Of a DNA stretch of 10,218 nucleotides, positions 1 through 5,974 are shown piece after piece. How positions within the stretch are numbered: position 1 is the first letter of the stretch; each line of letters starts with the position of its first letter. The DNA lies in NCBI GenBank assembly GCA_002371785.1, contig DFGU01000049.1, positions 1 to 10,218 of the forward strand, read 5' to 3'. Source of the DNA: Bacteroidales bacterium UBA3742. Lineage in GTDB: Bacteria > Bacteroidota > Bacteroidia > Bacteroidales > Paludibacteraceae. Below the pieces are notes generated by a model. The model searched no databases. It worked only from the letters and a program-made list of their open reading frames with translations, and was not told where the DNA came from. The translations under genes were made by a program, and so were the position numbers.

Positions 1-56
1 TTGCTTTCTGATTCACGGCCGTTCTTCGAACTACCGACACCTTTCTTGTGTGCCAT
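1..56 (-). CDS. rpmA: 50S ribosomal protein bL27, N-terminal part (cut by window edge)
   Basis: On the minus strand an ATG at 56 opens a frame reading MAHKKGVGSSKNGRESES before the window ends. This matches the start of bL27, whose flexible N-terminus reaches toward the peptidyl-transferase centre of the 50S subunit. In this version MAHKK is at the very start, so no Firmicutes-type cleavable N-terminal extension is present. It lies 18 bases downstream of rplU in the same direction, the usual rplU-rpmA pair, and is probably cotranscribed from the rplU promoter. An AAAGGA sequence sits 9 bases before the ATG. Only 18 codons are visible, but the order and sequence are distinctive. Confidence 0.94.
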   Translation of the reverse strand, partial: MAHKKGVGSSKNGRESES

Positions 57-74
57 ACTCTGTTGTCCTTTCTT

Positions 75-395
75 TTAAGCAATAACAATTTCTTTAACTA
101 CGACATTCGTCAGGTCCTGACGGTGTCCATTCAGCTTGCGATAACCTTTGCGACGCTTCTTGTGGAACACAAGAATCTTCTCGCCACGGCACTCGTTGTC
201 GAGCACTTCGCAAACCACCTTAGCGCCCTTGATGTACGGTGCGCCAACTTTTACTTTACCCTCTTGATCGAGCAGCAGCACGTTCTCAAACTCAACGGTT
301 GCGCCCTTCTCGAGCTCGTTCATACGATTGATGAACAGTTTCTTGCCAGCCTCTACACGAAACTGCTGGCCCTTCATTTCTACAATTGCGTACAT
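75..395 (-). CDS. rplU: 50S ribosomal protein bL21
   Basis: The 106-residue product starts MYAIVEMKGQQFRVEAGKK, the hallmark N-terminus of bL21, and has the usual length of about 100 residues. The basic stretch near residues 78-92 (FHKKRRKGYRKLNGHRQ) matches the conserved rRNA-binding part of the family, normally written KKRRRKxYRxxxGHRQ. bL21 is an early-binding 23S rRNA protein of the large subunit. The ATG at 395 is chosen because it gives the canonical MYAIV start. The gene is followed 18 bases later by rpmA and is transcribed away from the cell-division operon. A good Bacteroidota promoter lies 117 bases upstream, leaving a long leader. Confidence 0.98.
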   Translation of the reverse strand: MYAIVEMKGQQFRVEAGKKLFINRMNELEKGATVEFENVLLLDQEGKVKVGAPYIKGAKVVCEVLDNECRGEKILVFHKKRRKGYRKLNGHRQDLTNVVVKEIVIA

Positions 396-508
396 GAATA
401 CGTTGTTGTTATAATGGTTGGTGCGTTTAGGCGGCTCCTTCTTTACGCGCTGCTGTCAGAGACTCATACGCTGCAAGGGCACTTATCTGGCCTAACTCGC
501 GAAATAGC
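396..508 (-). promoter_or_regulatory. Predicted long 5' leader of rplU
   Basis: If transcription starts about 4 bases after the -7 element at 512-519, the rplU mRNA has a leader of about 113 bases, long for a housekeeping gene in this window. It contains an AAGGAG Shine-Dalgarno-like string on the minus strand (440-435) about 40 bases before the rplU ATG with no start codon at a suitable distance. It also has short complementary arms GCGT and ACGC flanking that string. Ribosomal-protein operons often use such leaders for feedback by their own product. That role is inference here; no known leader family was recognised. Confidence 0.35.
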
Positions 509-511
509 GTG

Positions 512-543
512 CAAAATTACTGCTTTTTTCTGACATACACAAA
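512..543 (-). promoter_or_regulatory. rplU-rpmA promoter, Bacteroidota -33/-7 type
   Basis: On the minus strand TTTG (543-540) is followed after 20 bases by TAATTTTG (519-512), a full match to the Bacteroidota housekeeping consensus TTTG-N17-23-TAnnTTTG. The -7 element continues as TAATTTTGCAC, an extension also present in the mraZ promoter (TAACTTTGCAC). The predicted start is near 508. The match is direct; promoter activity is inferred from the known consensus of the primary sigma factor in this phylum. Confidence 0.75.
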
Positions 544-606
544 TTTTTGAGCAACTTTTTTCAAAAAAATTTGCAGCTTTTGGAGGTGTGGTAAAATTGT
601 TAAATT

Positions 607-625
607 TTTCCCCACTTTTGCCCAC
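607..625 (-). promoter_or_regulatory. Candidate MraZ box pair, reverse orientation
   Basis: Read on the minus strand this is TGGGC, five bases, TGGGG: two direct repeats with a 10-bp period. The arrangement matches the TGGGN repeats with 5-nt spacers known to bind MraZ upstream of the E. coli dcw operon. With flanking bases the minus strand also reads AAAGTGGG twice, resembling the AAAGTG boxes of Mollicutes MraZ. Bases 607-625 match the reverse complement of 721-739 at 18 of 19 positions. The pair lies about 64 bases upstream of the rplU -33 element and about 130 bases upstream of the mraZ -7 element, so it could serve either promoter or act as an auxiliary operator. Confidence 0.5.
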
Positions 626-627
626 TT

Positions 628-703
628 TGTTAATAACAGCTATAACTCGCTATGTATCTGCATAATACGATTTTTAAAAATTGTTAAAAACCTGTTAATA
701 ACA
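628..703. repeat. Two copies of palindrome TGTTAATAACA
   Basis: The 11-mer TGTTAATAACA occurs at 628-638 and again, identical, at 693-703, 65 bp apart start to start. Each copy is a perfect TGTTA/TAACA palindrome around a central A. Both lie between the two candidate MraZ box pairs, and the related string TTGTTAAA occurs at 597-604 and 681-688. Such paired palindromes may be binding sites for a dimeric regulator, but the region is AT-rich, so chance occurrence is possible. No regulator is identified. Confidence 0.4.
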
Positions 704-720
704 TTTTTTATAAATTTTTT

Positions 721-739
721 GTGGGGAAAAGTGGGGAAA
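721..739 (+). promoter_or_regulatory. mraZ: Candidate MraZ operator at the mraZ promoter
   Basis: The sequence is GTGGGGAAAA directly followed by GTGGGGAAA, giving TGGGG (722-726), a 5-base spacer and TGGGG (732-736). This is the TGGGN-N5-TGGGN layout known for E. coli MraZ, which forms a ring-shaped oligomer and contacts several half-sites one helical turn apart. The second box covers the position where the -33 element of the mraZ promoter should be, so bound protein would hinder polymerase. The mraZ gene starts 53 bases downstream. Autoregulation is inferred from family knowledge and from this placement. Confidence 0.6.
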
Positions 740-755
740 TATCAAAAATTTTTTG

Positions 756-763
756 TAACTTTG
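756..763 (+). promoter_or_regulatory. Predicted -7 element of the mraZ/dcw promoter
   Basis: TAACTTTG fits the Bacteroidota -7 consensus TAnnTTTG and continues as TAACTTTGCACC, a very typical string for this phylum. Transcription would start near 767, leaving a leader of about 26 bases before the mraZ ATG at 793. No TTTG is found 17-23 bases upstream; that position holds the GTGGGG boxes instead. The promoter may therefore be intrinsically weak or controlled by a protein bound there. Confidence 0.65.
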
Positions 764-792
764 CACCCGATTTCAGAAATCAACGAAAAACT

Positions 793-1299
793 ATGCGAAC
801 GTTTATAGGAAATATCGACGCCAAAATGGACGAGAAAGGCCGCGTTTTCATCCCCGCCACCTATCGAAAAATACTGGGCGAGATGCGCGCCGATCGCGTC
901 GTTGCGCGTCGTGATGCAGAGCATGGATGCATCATCTTCTATCCCGAGCACGTTTGGAACAGCCGTCTGGAGGCGCTGAGCGAGGTGCTGGACGACTGGA
1001 ATCCCGACGACGAGCGGATACTGATGCAATATGTGGGCGAGGCCGAACTGCTGGAAGCCGACATGCAAGGACGCGTGCTGCTGAGCAAGAAGAATACCGA
1101 GTACCTGAACGGTAAGTCGGACCTGGTATTCGTGGGCATGCTGGATAAGTTTGCCCTCTGGAGCCGCGAGCAGTATGAGATGCAACGCATCGAACCGCGT
1201 GAACTGGCACGCCAGATTCGGGAACGAATGAGTGCAAGAGTCGAAAGTCAAAAGTCGAAAGTCGAAAGCCGGAGTGCCTCCGGAGTCGAAAACCCCTAA
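793..1299 (+). CDS. mraZ: Transcriptional regulator MraZ
   Basis: MraZ is a DNA-binding regulator of the dcw cluster and the usual first gene of it. The 168-residue product begins MRTFIGNIDAKMDEKGRVF and has two SpoVT/AbrB-like halves, each with the family D-x-x-G-R-V signature: DEKGRVFIP at 13-21 and ADMQGRVLL at 89-97. The ATG at 793 is chosen over an in-frame GTG at 721 because it gives the conserved N-terminus and lies after the promoter; the GTG falls inside the operator. The domain part ends near residue 149, a normal MraZ length. Residues 150-168 are encoded by an interspersed repeat and end RSASGVENP, almost the same tail as RsmH. Candidate binding boxes just upstream suggest autoregulation. 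rsmH follows after 24 bases. Confidence 0.96.
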   Translation: MRTFIGNIDAKMDEKGRVFIPATYRKILGEMRADRVVARRDAEHGCIIFYPEHVWNSRLEALSEVLDDWNPDDERILMQYVGEAELLEADMQGRVLLSKKNTEYLNGKSDLVFVGMLDKFALWSREQYEMQRIEPRELARQIRERMSARVESQKSKVESRSASGVENP

Positions 1300-1318
1300 C
1301 CCACTAACCCACTAACCC
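1239..1318 (+). repeat. Mosaic junction repeat, copy 1 (mraZ end to rsmH start)
   Basis: The element has four visible parts. First come AGTCGAAAGTC-type units (1239-1270). Second is a perfect hairpin, CCGGAG/CTCCGG with loop TGC (1269-1283). Third is GTCGAAAACC (1285-1294). Last is an 8-bp tandem repeat of CTAACCCA (1296-1318). Bases 1269-1318 match 2256-2305 at 46 of 50 positions, and the first 16 bases (AGTCGAAAGTCAAAAG) are identical to 5973-5988. The element encodes the last 19 residues of MraZ and its TAA, and fills nearly all of the gap to rsmH. No T-run follows the hairpin, so it is not a standard intrinsic terminator. Confidence 0.85.
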
Positions 1319-1323
1319 AAAAC

Positions 1324-2286
1324 ATGGAGGAAGTCTATCACATACCGGCAATGCTGGAGCCGACACTGGACGGGCTGCAGATACGCGAGGATGGCATCTA
1401 CGTGGATGTCACCTTCGGAGGTGGTGGTCATAGCCGCGGCATCATGGAGCGCCTCGGTCCGAACGGTCGTCTCTACTCCTTTGACCAGGACGCCGACGCC
1501 CTCCGCAATGCGATAGACGATCCGCGGTGGACCTTCGTTCATAGCAACTTCCGCTACCTGCAGAACTGGATGGACTACTACGGCATTCGTCAGGTGGACG
1601 GCATACTGGCCGACCTGGGCGTCAGTTTCCACCATTTCGACAGCGTCGAGCGCGGATTCAGTTTCCGCTTTGCGGCCCCACTCGATATGCGGCTCAACCA
1701 GCAGCAACCTACCACCGCCGCCCAACTGCTCAACACCGCCGACGAGGAGTCCCTCGCGCGCGTACTATATTTATATGGTGAACTCAAGAACAGTCGCCGC
1801 CTGGCCGAACGTATCTGTCGGAGCCGTCAGACACGCCCAATAGAGACCACCGACCAGCTGGTCAGCGTCCTGCTGCGCGGCGGAGAACCGCCCATGCCGA
1901 TGCAGACCGGCACACCTATTGAGGTGCAACCGCAGCAGAAGAAAGACCTGGCGCGTGCATTCCAGGCACTACGCATCGAGCTCAACGACGAGATGGGCGC
2001 CCTGCGCGAACTGCTCCTGGCCTCACGCGACCTGCTGGCACCCGGCGGACGCATCGCCATACTGACCTACCACTCGCTGGAGGACCGGCTGGTCAAGAAC
2101 TTCCTGCGGGCCGGCAACATAGAAGGCGAGATAGAGAAAGACTTCTACGGCAACGTCGTGAGTCCGTTCCGCTTGATAGAGAAAGGACGCACCGCCGACG
2201 CAGACGAAGTAGAACGCAACCCCCGCAGCCGCAGCGCCAAACTCCGCGTAGCAGCCCGGAGTGCCTCCGGAGTCGAAAACCACTAA
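1324..2286 (+). CDS. rsmH: 16S rRNA (cytosine-1402-N4) methyltransferase RsmH
   Basis: RsmH (MraW) methylates N4 of C1402 in 16S rRNA at the decoding site using S-adenosylmethionine. The 320-residue product has the family motifs in order: DVTFGGGGHSRGI (28-40) for SAM binding, FDQD (53-56), LADLGVS (95-101), GFSF (111-114), PLDMR (119-123), FQALRIELNDE (213-223), TYHSLEDR (248-255) and NPRSRSAKLR (299-308). The native end is probably near LRVA at 307-310; the last nine or ten residues come from a mosaic repeat and read RSASGVENH, nearly identical to the MraZ tail. Residues about 184-205 form a proline- and glutamine-containing insertion before the FQALR motif. The ATG at 1324 gives the usual start MEEVYHIPAML. 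ftsL follows after 25 bases. Confidence 0.97.
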   Translation: MEEVYHIPAMLEPTLDGLQIREDGIYVDVTFGGGGHSRGIMERLGPNGRLYSFDQDADALRNAIDDPRWTFVHSNFRYLQNWMDYYGIRQVDGILADLGVSFHHFDSVERGFSFRFAAPLDMRLNQQQPTTAAQLLNTADEESLARVLYLYGELKNSRRLAERICRSRQTRPIETTDQLVSVLLRGGEPPMPMQTGTPIEVQPQQKKDLARAFQALRIELNDEMGALRELLLASRDLLAPGGRIAILTYHSLEDRLVKNFLRAGNIEGEIEKDFYGNVVSPFRLIEKGRTADADEVERNPRSRSAKLRVAARSASGVENH

Positions 2287-2305
2287 TCCGCTAACCCACT
2301 AATCC
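2256..2305 (+). repeat. Mosaic junction repeat, copy 2 (rsmH end to ftsL start)
   Basis: This 50-bp segment matches 1269-1318 at 46 of 50 positions. It keeps the CCGGAG-TGC-CTCCGG hairpin (2256-2270), GTCGAAAACC, and three 8-bp units of the CTAACCCA family (here CTAATCCG, CTAACCCA, CTAATCC). The upstream AGTCGAAAGTC units of copy 1 are absent. The element is entered in the same reading frame as in mraZ and supplies the TAA stop of rsmH (2284-2286) at the same internal position. The four differences fall in the last codon and the tandem units. Confidence 0.85.
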
Positions 2306-2311
2306 GAAACG

Positions 2312-2623
2312 ATGGCCTCTTTTACATTCAAACAACTGCTCAACGGCGATATATTCCGTGCGGAGCCGCTTCGCAAACAGTACCCGCTGCTGTTGCTGAT
2401 TGCTGCGCTGGTGATCATCTATATCATGGCGGGCTACCAGGCTATCGACCAGCAGAACGAGATATACCGCTTGCGGCAGGAACTGAAGACCGCCAAGTTT
2501 CAGTACCTATCGATATACACCGAATATGCCAACCTGACCCGCCAGACCACCGTCATGGAGCGGCTGGAGACCAACCAGAGCGAACTGGAAACCAACCTAC
2601 GTCCACTGCGTAAAATAGAATAG
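2312..2623 (+). CDS. ftsL: FtsL-like cell division protein
   Basis: The 103-residue protein has a short basic cytoplasmic N-terminus, one membrane segment at about 24-42 (YPLLLLIAALVIIYIMAGY), then a polar helical region at about 44-95 with heptad-like spacing (RLRQELKTAKFQYLSIYTEY). This single-pass, coiled-coil layout and the place between rsmH and ftsI fit FtsL, which links the FtsQLB complex to the FtsWI synthase at the septum. Sequence identity to Proteobacterial FtsL is minimal, so the call rests on topology and position and on the known FtsL-like family at this place in Bacteroidota. Its TAG is only two bases before the ftsI ATG, so translation is probably coupled. Confidence 0.85.
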   Translation: MASFTFKQLLNGDIFRAEPLRKQYPLLLLIAALVIIYIMAGYQAIDQQNEIYRLRQELKTAKFQYLSIYTEYANLTRQTTVMERLETNQSELETNLRPLRKIE

Positions 2624-2625
2624 CC

Positions 2626-4509
2626 ATGCCCAACGAGAACAAAACAACCATACTGCGCTTCGCCATTATCTTTGCGATACTGGTGTGCGGTTTTCTGACC
2701 GTTCTGGTGCGCATCATCCTGATCCAGACCCGCGACAGTAGTCACTGGGAACTGGCCGAAGAGGTGCAGGACGAGCGCATCGTGTCCGTTCCGCCCATGC
2801 GCGGCAATATCTACGACTGCAACGGGCAGCTCATGGCCAGCTCGATACCCCGCTTCCGTCTGCATATGGACCCCCTGGCCGGCGGACTGGTCAACAAACC
2901 TGACACCATCAAGCGCGGCAAACGCAAGGGCACGGTCATCAAGCGCGACTCCGCCTTCTGGAACAACATAGACACCCTCTCGGCCGCACTCAGCCGGATA
3001 GTAGGCGACAAGACCAAGCAGGAGTACCGCAACATGATCGTCACAGCCAAGCAGCAGAAGAAGCACTACCTGCTACTGACGCGCGATACAATCAACTTCC
3101 TGCAATACACCCAGCTGATGGAGAACCCCTTCATCGCTCGCGGGCGCACCAACAGCAACCGAACCGGGCTGATATGGGATACGATCAAGATACGTACCCG
3201 GCCGTTTGGCAACCTGGCCAGCCGTACCGTTGGCACCACGGGTAACACCCGCGGACACGGACTGACGGGTCTGGAGAAGCAGTACGACAGTCTGCTGGTA
3301 GGGCAAGCCGGCACAGGCGTGATACGTCGCGTAGGCGGTCAGGACCAGGTCATCATACAGCATGAGCCGCAAAACGGCGTGGACATCGTCACCACGATAG
3401 ATGCCAATCTGCAGGACATCGTAGAGAAAGAGCTGCGCGGACCCGTGGAGGCCTACGGCGCCAAGTGGGGATGCTGCGTGCTGATGGATGTGCATACGGG
3501 TGAACTGAAAGCCGTAGCCAACCTCAGCCGCGACAAGCAGGGCGTCTATCGCGAGACCGAGAACCGCGCCTTCATGCGTGCCGAACCGGGCTCGACCTTC
3601 AAGACCATCGCCATGCTGGCCGCACTGGACGATCATAAGATCACGCTCAACACACCCGTCAGCGTCACCCGTGCGCCATGGAAATACAAAGACGTGCTGA
3701 CCCACACAGATGCGCATAAGATGGACGCTACGCTCACGATGCGTCAGGTGCTGACCGTATCGAGCAACATTGGTATGGCCAAGATCATACCGGCCGCCTA
3801 CGACGGCAGCGCCACCAAGTTTATCGACAAGCTGAACCAGATGGGCGTCATCGACACCCTGCCCTACGACATACCCGGTGCCCATATCGCCCGCATCAAC
3901 AAGCCCAACCCGGGTGACTACGTGACGATATCCAAGATGGTGTACGGTTACTCCGTAGAGCTCACGCCCGTACAGATCGCCATGATCTACGCCGCCATCG
4001 CCAACGGCGGACGACTGATCCACCCTTCGCTGGTGCGTGAGTTGCGTATAGACGAGCAAGTGACCCACCGGACCGAGCCGCAGATCATCCGCGAGCAGTT
4101 CTGTTCGCCGGAAGCTATTGCCGATATACGCAAGGCCCTGCACGACGTGGTGTGGAACAACGAGATGGGAACGGCCGCGCTCTCCAACGGATGGCAACAG
4201 GCCCAGAGCGAACTGGTCCATATAGCCGGCAAAACGGGTACGGCCCAGCTGCACACCTCTGGCGGAGGTTACGACAGCGACCACCACCGCATCAGCTTTG
4301 TGGGCTACTTCCCCGAGGAGAACCCGCAGTACAGCTGCATATGCGTCATCGAGGCGCCACAACGCCGCGAGGACCTGAATCCCAAGACCATCAATGCCGG
4401 ACGTGGTTGCGGCGCCATCGTACGCAAGATTGCCGAGAAAGTGATGGCCTATACCGGTTGCTACGTGATGGAGAACAACCAACTGACCCTACAACAACGA
4501 ATCAAATAA
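2626..4509 (+). CDS. ftsI: Septal peptidoglycan transpeptidase FtsI (class B PBP)
   Basis: FtsI (PBP3) crosslinks septal peptidoglycan and works with FtsW. The 627-residue protein has a membrane anchor at about 9-33, a dimerisation/pedestal domain beginning with VPPMRGNIYD (55-64), and a transpeptidase domain with all three active-site motifs: S323-T-F-K326 carrying the acylated serine, S379-S-N381 and K536-T-G538. After the transpeptidase fold it ends at residue 627 with a short polar tail. Bacteroidota homologues, as I recall them, are often near 700 residues with a C-terminal PASTA domain, which is absent here; murE begins 13 bases later, leaving no room for a lost domain in another frame. 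No frameshift is seen. Activity on the outer face of the inner membrane follows from the family. Confidence 0.97.
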   Translation: MPNENKTTILRFAIIFAILVCGFLTVLVRIILIQTRDSSHWELAEEVQDERIVSVPPMRGNIYDCNGQLMASSIPRFRLHMDPLAGGLVNKPDTIKRGKRKGTVIKRDSAFWNNIDTLSAALSRIVGDKTKQEYRNMIVTAKQQKKHYLLLTRDTINFLQYTQLMENPFIARGRTNSNRTGLIWDTIKIRTRPFGNLASRTVGTTGNTRGHGLTGLEKQYDSLLVGQAGTGVIRRVGGQDQVIIQHEPQNGVDIVTTIDANLQDIVEKELRGPVEAYGAKWGCCVLMDVHTGELKAVANLSRDKQGVYRETENRAFMRAEPGSTFKTIAMLAALDDHKITLNTPVSVTRAPWKYKDVLTHTDAHKMDATLTMRQVLTVSSNIGMAKIIPAAYDGSATKFIDKLNQMGVIDTLPYDIPGAHIARINKPNPGDYVTISKMVYGYSVELTPVQIAMIYAAIANGGRLIHPSLVRELRIDEQVTHRTEPQIIREQFCSPEAIADIRKALHDVVWNNEMGTAALSNGWQQAQSELVHIAGKTGTAQLHTSGGGYDSDHHRISFVGYFPEENPQYSCICVIEAPQRREDLNPKTINAGRGCGAIVRKIAEKVMAYTGCYVMENNQLTLQQRIK

Positions 4510-4522
4510 AACCAAAATCGAT

Positions 4523-5974
4523 ATGAAACTACAGTTTCTACTGGACGCTATCTCGCCCGTACGTGTATTGGGCGCAACGGATAAGGAGATACATGCTATC
4601 CACTTCGACTCGCGCAAAGTAGCCGAAGGCGATCTGTTTGTAGCACAGGCCGGAACATCCGTTGACGGCCATGCATTCATTGCGCAGTGCGCTGCCAAGG
4701 GTGCGGCCGCCATCGTACTGAGCAACGCCGACTATATGCCCGCCGAGACCGATGGCAGCACCTATATCCTCGTCACGGATACCGACCGTGCGCTGGGTCT
4801 CTTGGCCGACGCATGGTACGAGCATCCCTCCGCACAGCTGACCCTGGTTGGCGTCACGGGCACCAACGGCAAGACCACCATCGCTACCCTGCTCTACAAG
4901 CTCACCCGCGCCATGGGACATCGGGCCGGACTGCTCTCCACCGTCTGCAACTACATCGAGCAGGAAGCCGTACCGGCTACGCATACCACGCCCGACGCAC
5001 TGGAGCTGAACGGCCTGCTGCGCCGCATGGTAGATGCCGGATGCGAGTACGCCTATATGGAGGTGTCGAGTCACGCTATTGCTCAGCAACGTATCGCAGG
5101 ACTCAGGTTTGACGGCGGCCTGTTCACCAACCTCACGCGTGATCATATCGACTATCATAAGACCTTCGACAACTACCGCGATACCAAGAAGCGCTTCTTC
5201 GACGAACTGCCCAAGACGGCTTTTGCCGTCACCAATGCCGACGATAAGAACGGCCTCGTAATGACTCAGAACACGCGGGCACACGTGACCACCTACTCCG
5301 TTCGTCAGCTGGCCGACTACCGCGCCCAGATCCTGGAAGAGGGCTTTGACGGCATGCTGCTACAGGTGAACGGACAAGAAGTGTTCGTGCCGCTGGTAGG
5401 CCGCTTCAACGTGAGCAACCTGCTCTGTATCTACGGCGCCGCCCTCTCGCTCGGCTTTGACAAGACCGAGGTGCTGCGCGTGCTCTCGACGCTCACGCCC
5501 GTCAACGGACGCTTTGAGACCATCCGTAGCCCGAAGGGCTGGACGGCCATCGTGGACTATGCCCACACGCCCGACGCTGTCGATAACGTCATACAGACTA
5601 TTCGCGAGATCAAGAAAGAGGGCGCCAAGCTGATCACCGTCGTAGGATGCGGAGGCAACCGCGACAAGGGCAAACGTCCCATGATGGCTCAGATAGCCAA
5701 ACGTGGCAGCGAGCAGCTCATCCTGACCAGCGACAACCCGCGTGACGAAGAGCCTGCCGAGATCCTCAACGACATGAAGGCCGGCCTGACGGAAGAGGAG
5801 CTGCGCAGTACGCTCGTCATCGAAGACCGCGCCGCAGCTATCCAGACCGCCTGCACGCTGGCTCAAGCGGGCGACGTGATCCTGGTGGCCGGCAAAGGAC
5901 ACGAGGACTATCAGATCATCCGCGGCGTAAAGCACCACTTTGACGATCACGAACAAGTACGGAAGTATATCTAG
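4523..5974 (+). CDS. murE: UDP-MurNAc-L-Ala-D-Glu:meso-diaminopimelate ligase MurE
   Basis: MurE adds the third residue to the UDP-MurNAc peptide in the cytoplasm using ATP. In this 483-residue protein the ATP loop is TGTNGKTT (112-119). The uridine-nucleotide site includes HTTPDAL (154-160) and SSHA (182-185). The lysine expected to be carbamylated is K222 in YRDTKKRFF. The C-terminal domain has YAHTPDA (346-352) and GCGGNRDKGKRPMM (375-388). DNPR at 404-407 is the motif that marks specificity for meso-diaminopimelate rather than lysine, which fits a Gram-negative Bacteroidales wall. Length is normal. Its TAG stop (5972-5974) overlaps the first bases of the third mosaic repeat, after which a 96-base gap leads to mraY. 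murF does not follow, as is common in this phylum. Confidence 0.97.
   Translation: MKLQFLLDAISPVRVLGATDKEIHAIHFDSRKVAEGDLFVAQAGTSVDGHAFIAQCAAKGAAAIVLSNADYMPAETDGSTYILVTDTDRALGLLADAWYEHPSAQLTLVGVTGTNGKTTIATLLYKLTRAMGHRAGLLSTVCNYIEQEAVPATHTTPDALELNGLLRRMVDAGCEYAYMEVSSHAIAQQRIAGLRFDGGLFTNLTRDHIDYHKTFDNYRDTKKRFFDELPKTAFAVTNADDKNGLVMTQNTRAHVTTYSVRQLADYRAQILEEGFDGMLLQVNGQEVFVPLVGRFNVSNLLCIYGAALSLGFDKTEVLRVLSTLTPVNGRFETIRSPKGWTAIVDYAHTPDAVDNVIQTIREIKKEGAKLITVVGCGGNRDKGKRPMMAQIAKRGSEQLILTSDNPRDEEPAEILNDMKAGLTEEELRSTLVIEDRAAAIQTACTLAQAGDVILVAGKGHEDYQIIRGVKHHFDDHEQVRKYI

Larger units (their letters stand above)
396..792. other. Divergent control region between rplU and mraZ
   Basis: This 397-base stretch has no convincing gene. 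The part next to rplU (396-508) is mixed in composition and is the probable rplU leader. The part from about 520 to 790 is strongly AT-rich with A and T runs. It carries the rplU promoter, an mraZ promoter, two pairs of TGGGN direct repeats and two copies of an 11-bp palindrome, each listed separately. An open frame on the plus strand running through rplU and into this region (48-533) is an antisense shadow. Confidence 0.8.

Noticed and set aside
456..467. Three-codon upstream reading frame (ATG AGT CTC TGA, minus strand) in the rplU leader
   Set aside because: It has no ribosome binding site at a suitable distance and such short frames are frequent by chance.
48..533. Plus-strand open frame of 161 codons across rplU
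   Set aside because: It is antisense to the clear bL21 gene and runs through the rplU leader and promoter; its product resembles no known family.
597..703. AT-rich region with TGTTAATAA strings as a replication origin with DnaA boxes
   Set aside because: The strings differ from TTATCCACA at two positions, no cluster of true boxes is present, and no dnaA or other origin-linked gene is near. A divergent promoter region explains the AT-richness.
721..792. GTG at 721 as an upstream start for mraZ, adding 24 residues
   Set aside because: It lies inside the GTGGGG repeats and before the predicted promoter, and the added residues do not resemble MraZ. The ATG at 793 gives the conserved family N-terminus.
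1269..1283. CCGGAG/CTCCGG hairpin as an intrinsic terminator after mraZ (and 2256-2270 after rsmH)
   Set aside because: No T-run follows either copy, each lies before the stop codon of its gene, and the downstream genes are essential members of the same operon.
1296..1318. Tandem CTAACCCA units as a CRISPR array or telomere-like repeat
   Set aside because: Units are only 8 bp with no spacers, there are three of them, and no cas genes are near. It is better seen as part of the mosaic repeat.
3073..4482. Long open frame of 469 codons on the minus strand opposite ftsI
   Set aside because: It lies entirely inside a well-supported gene, its product has no recognisable domain and is biased to H, V, G and L, as expected of an antisense shadow in GC-rich coding DNA. 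The same holds for other minus-strand frames opposite murE, mraY, murD and ftsW.
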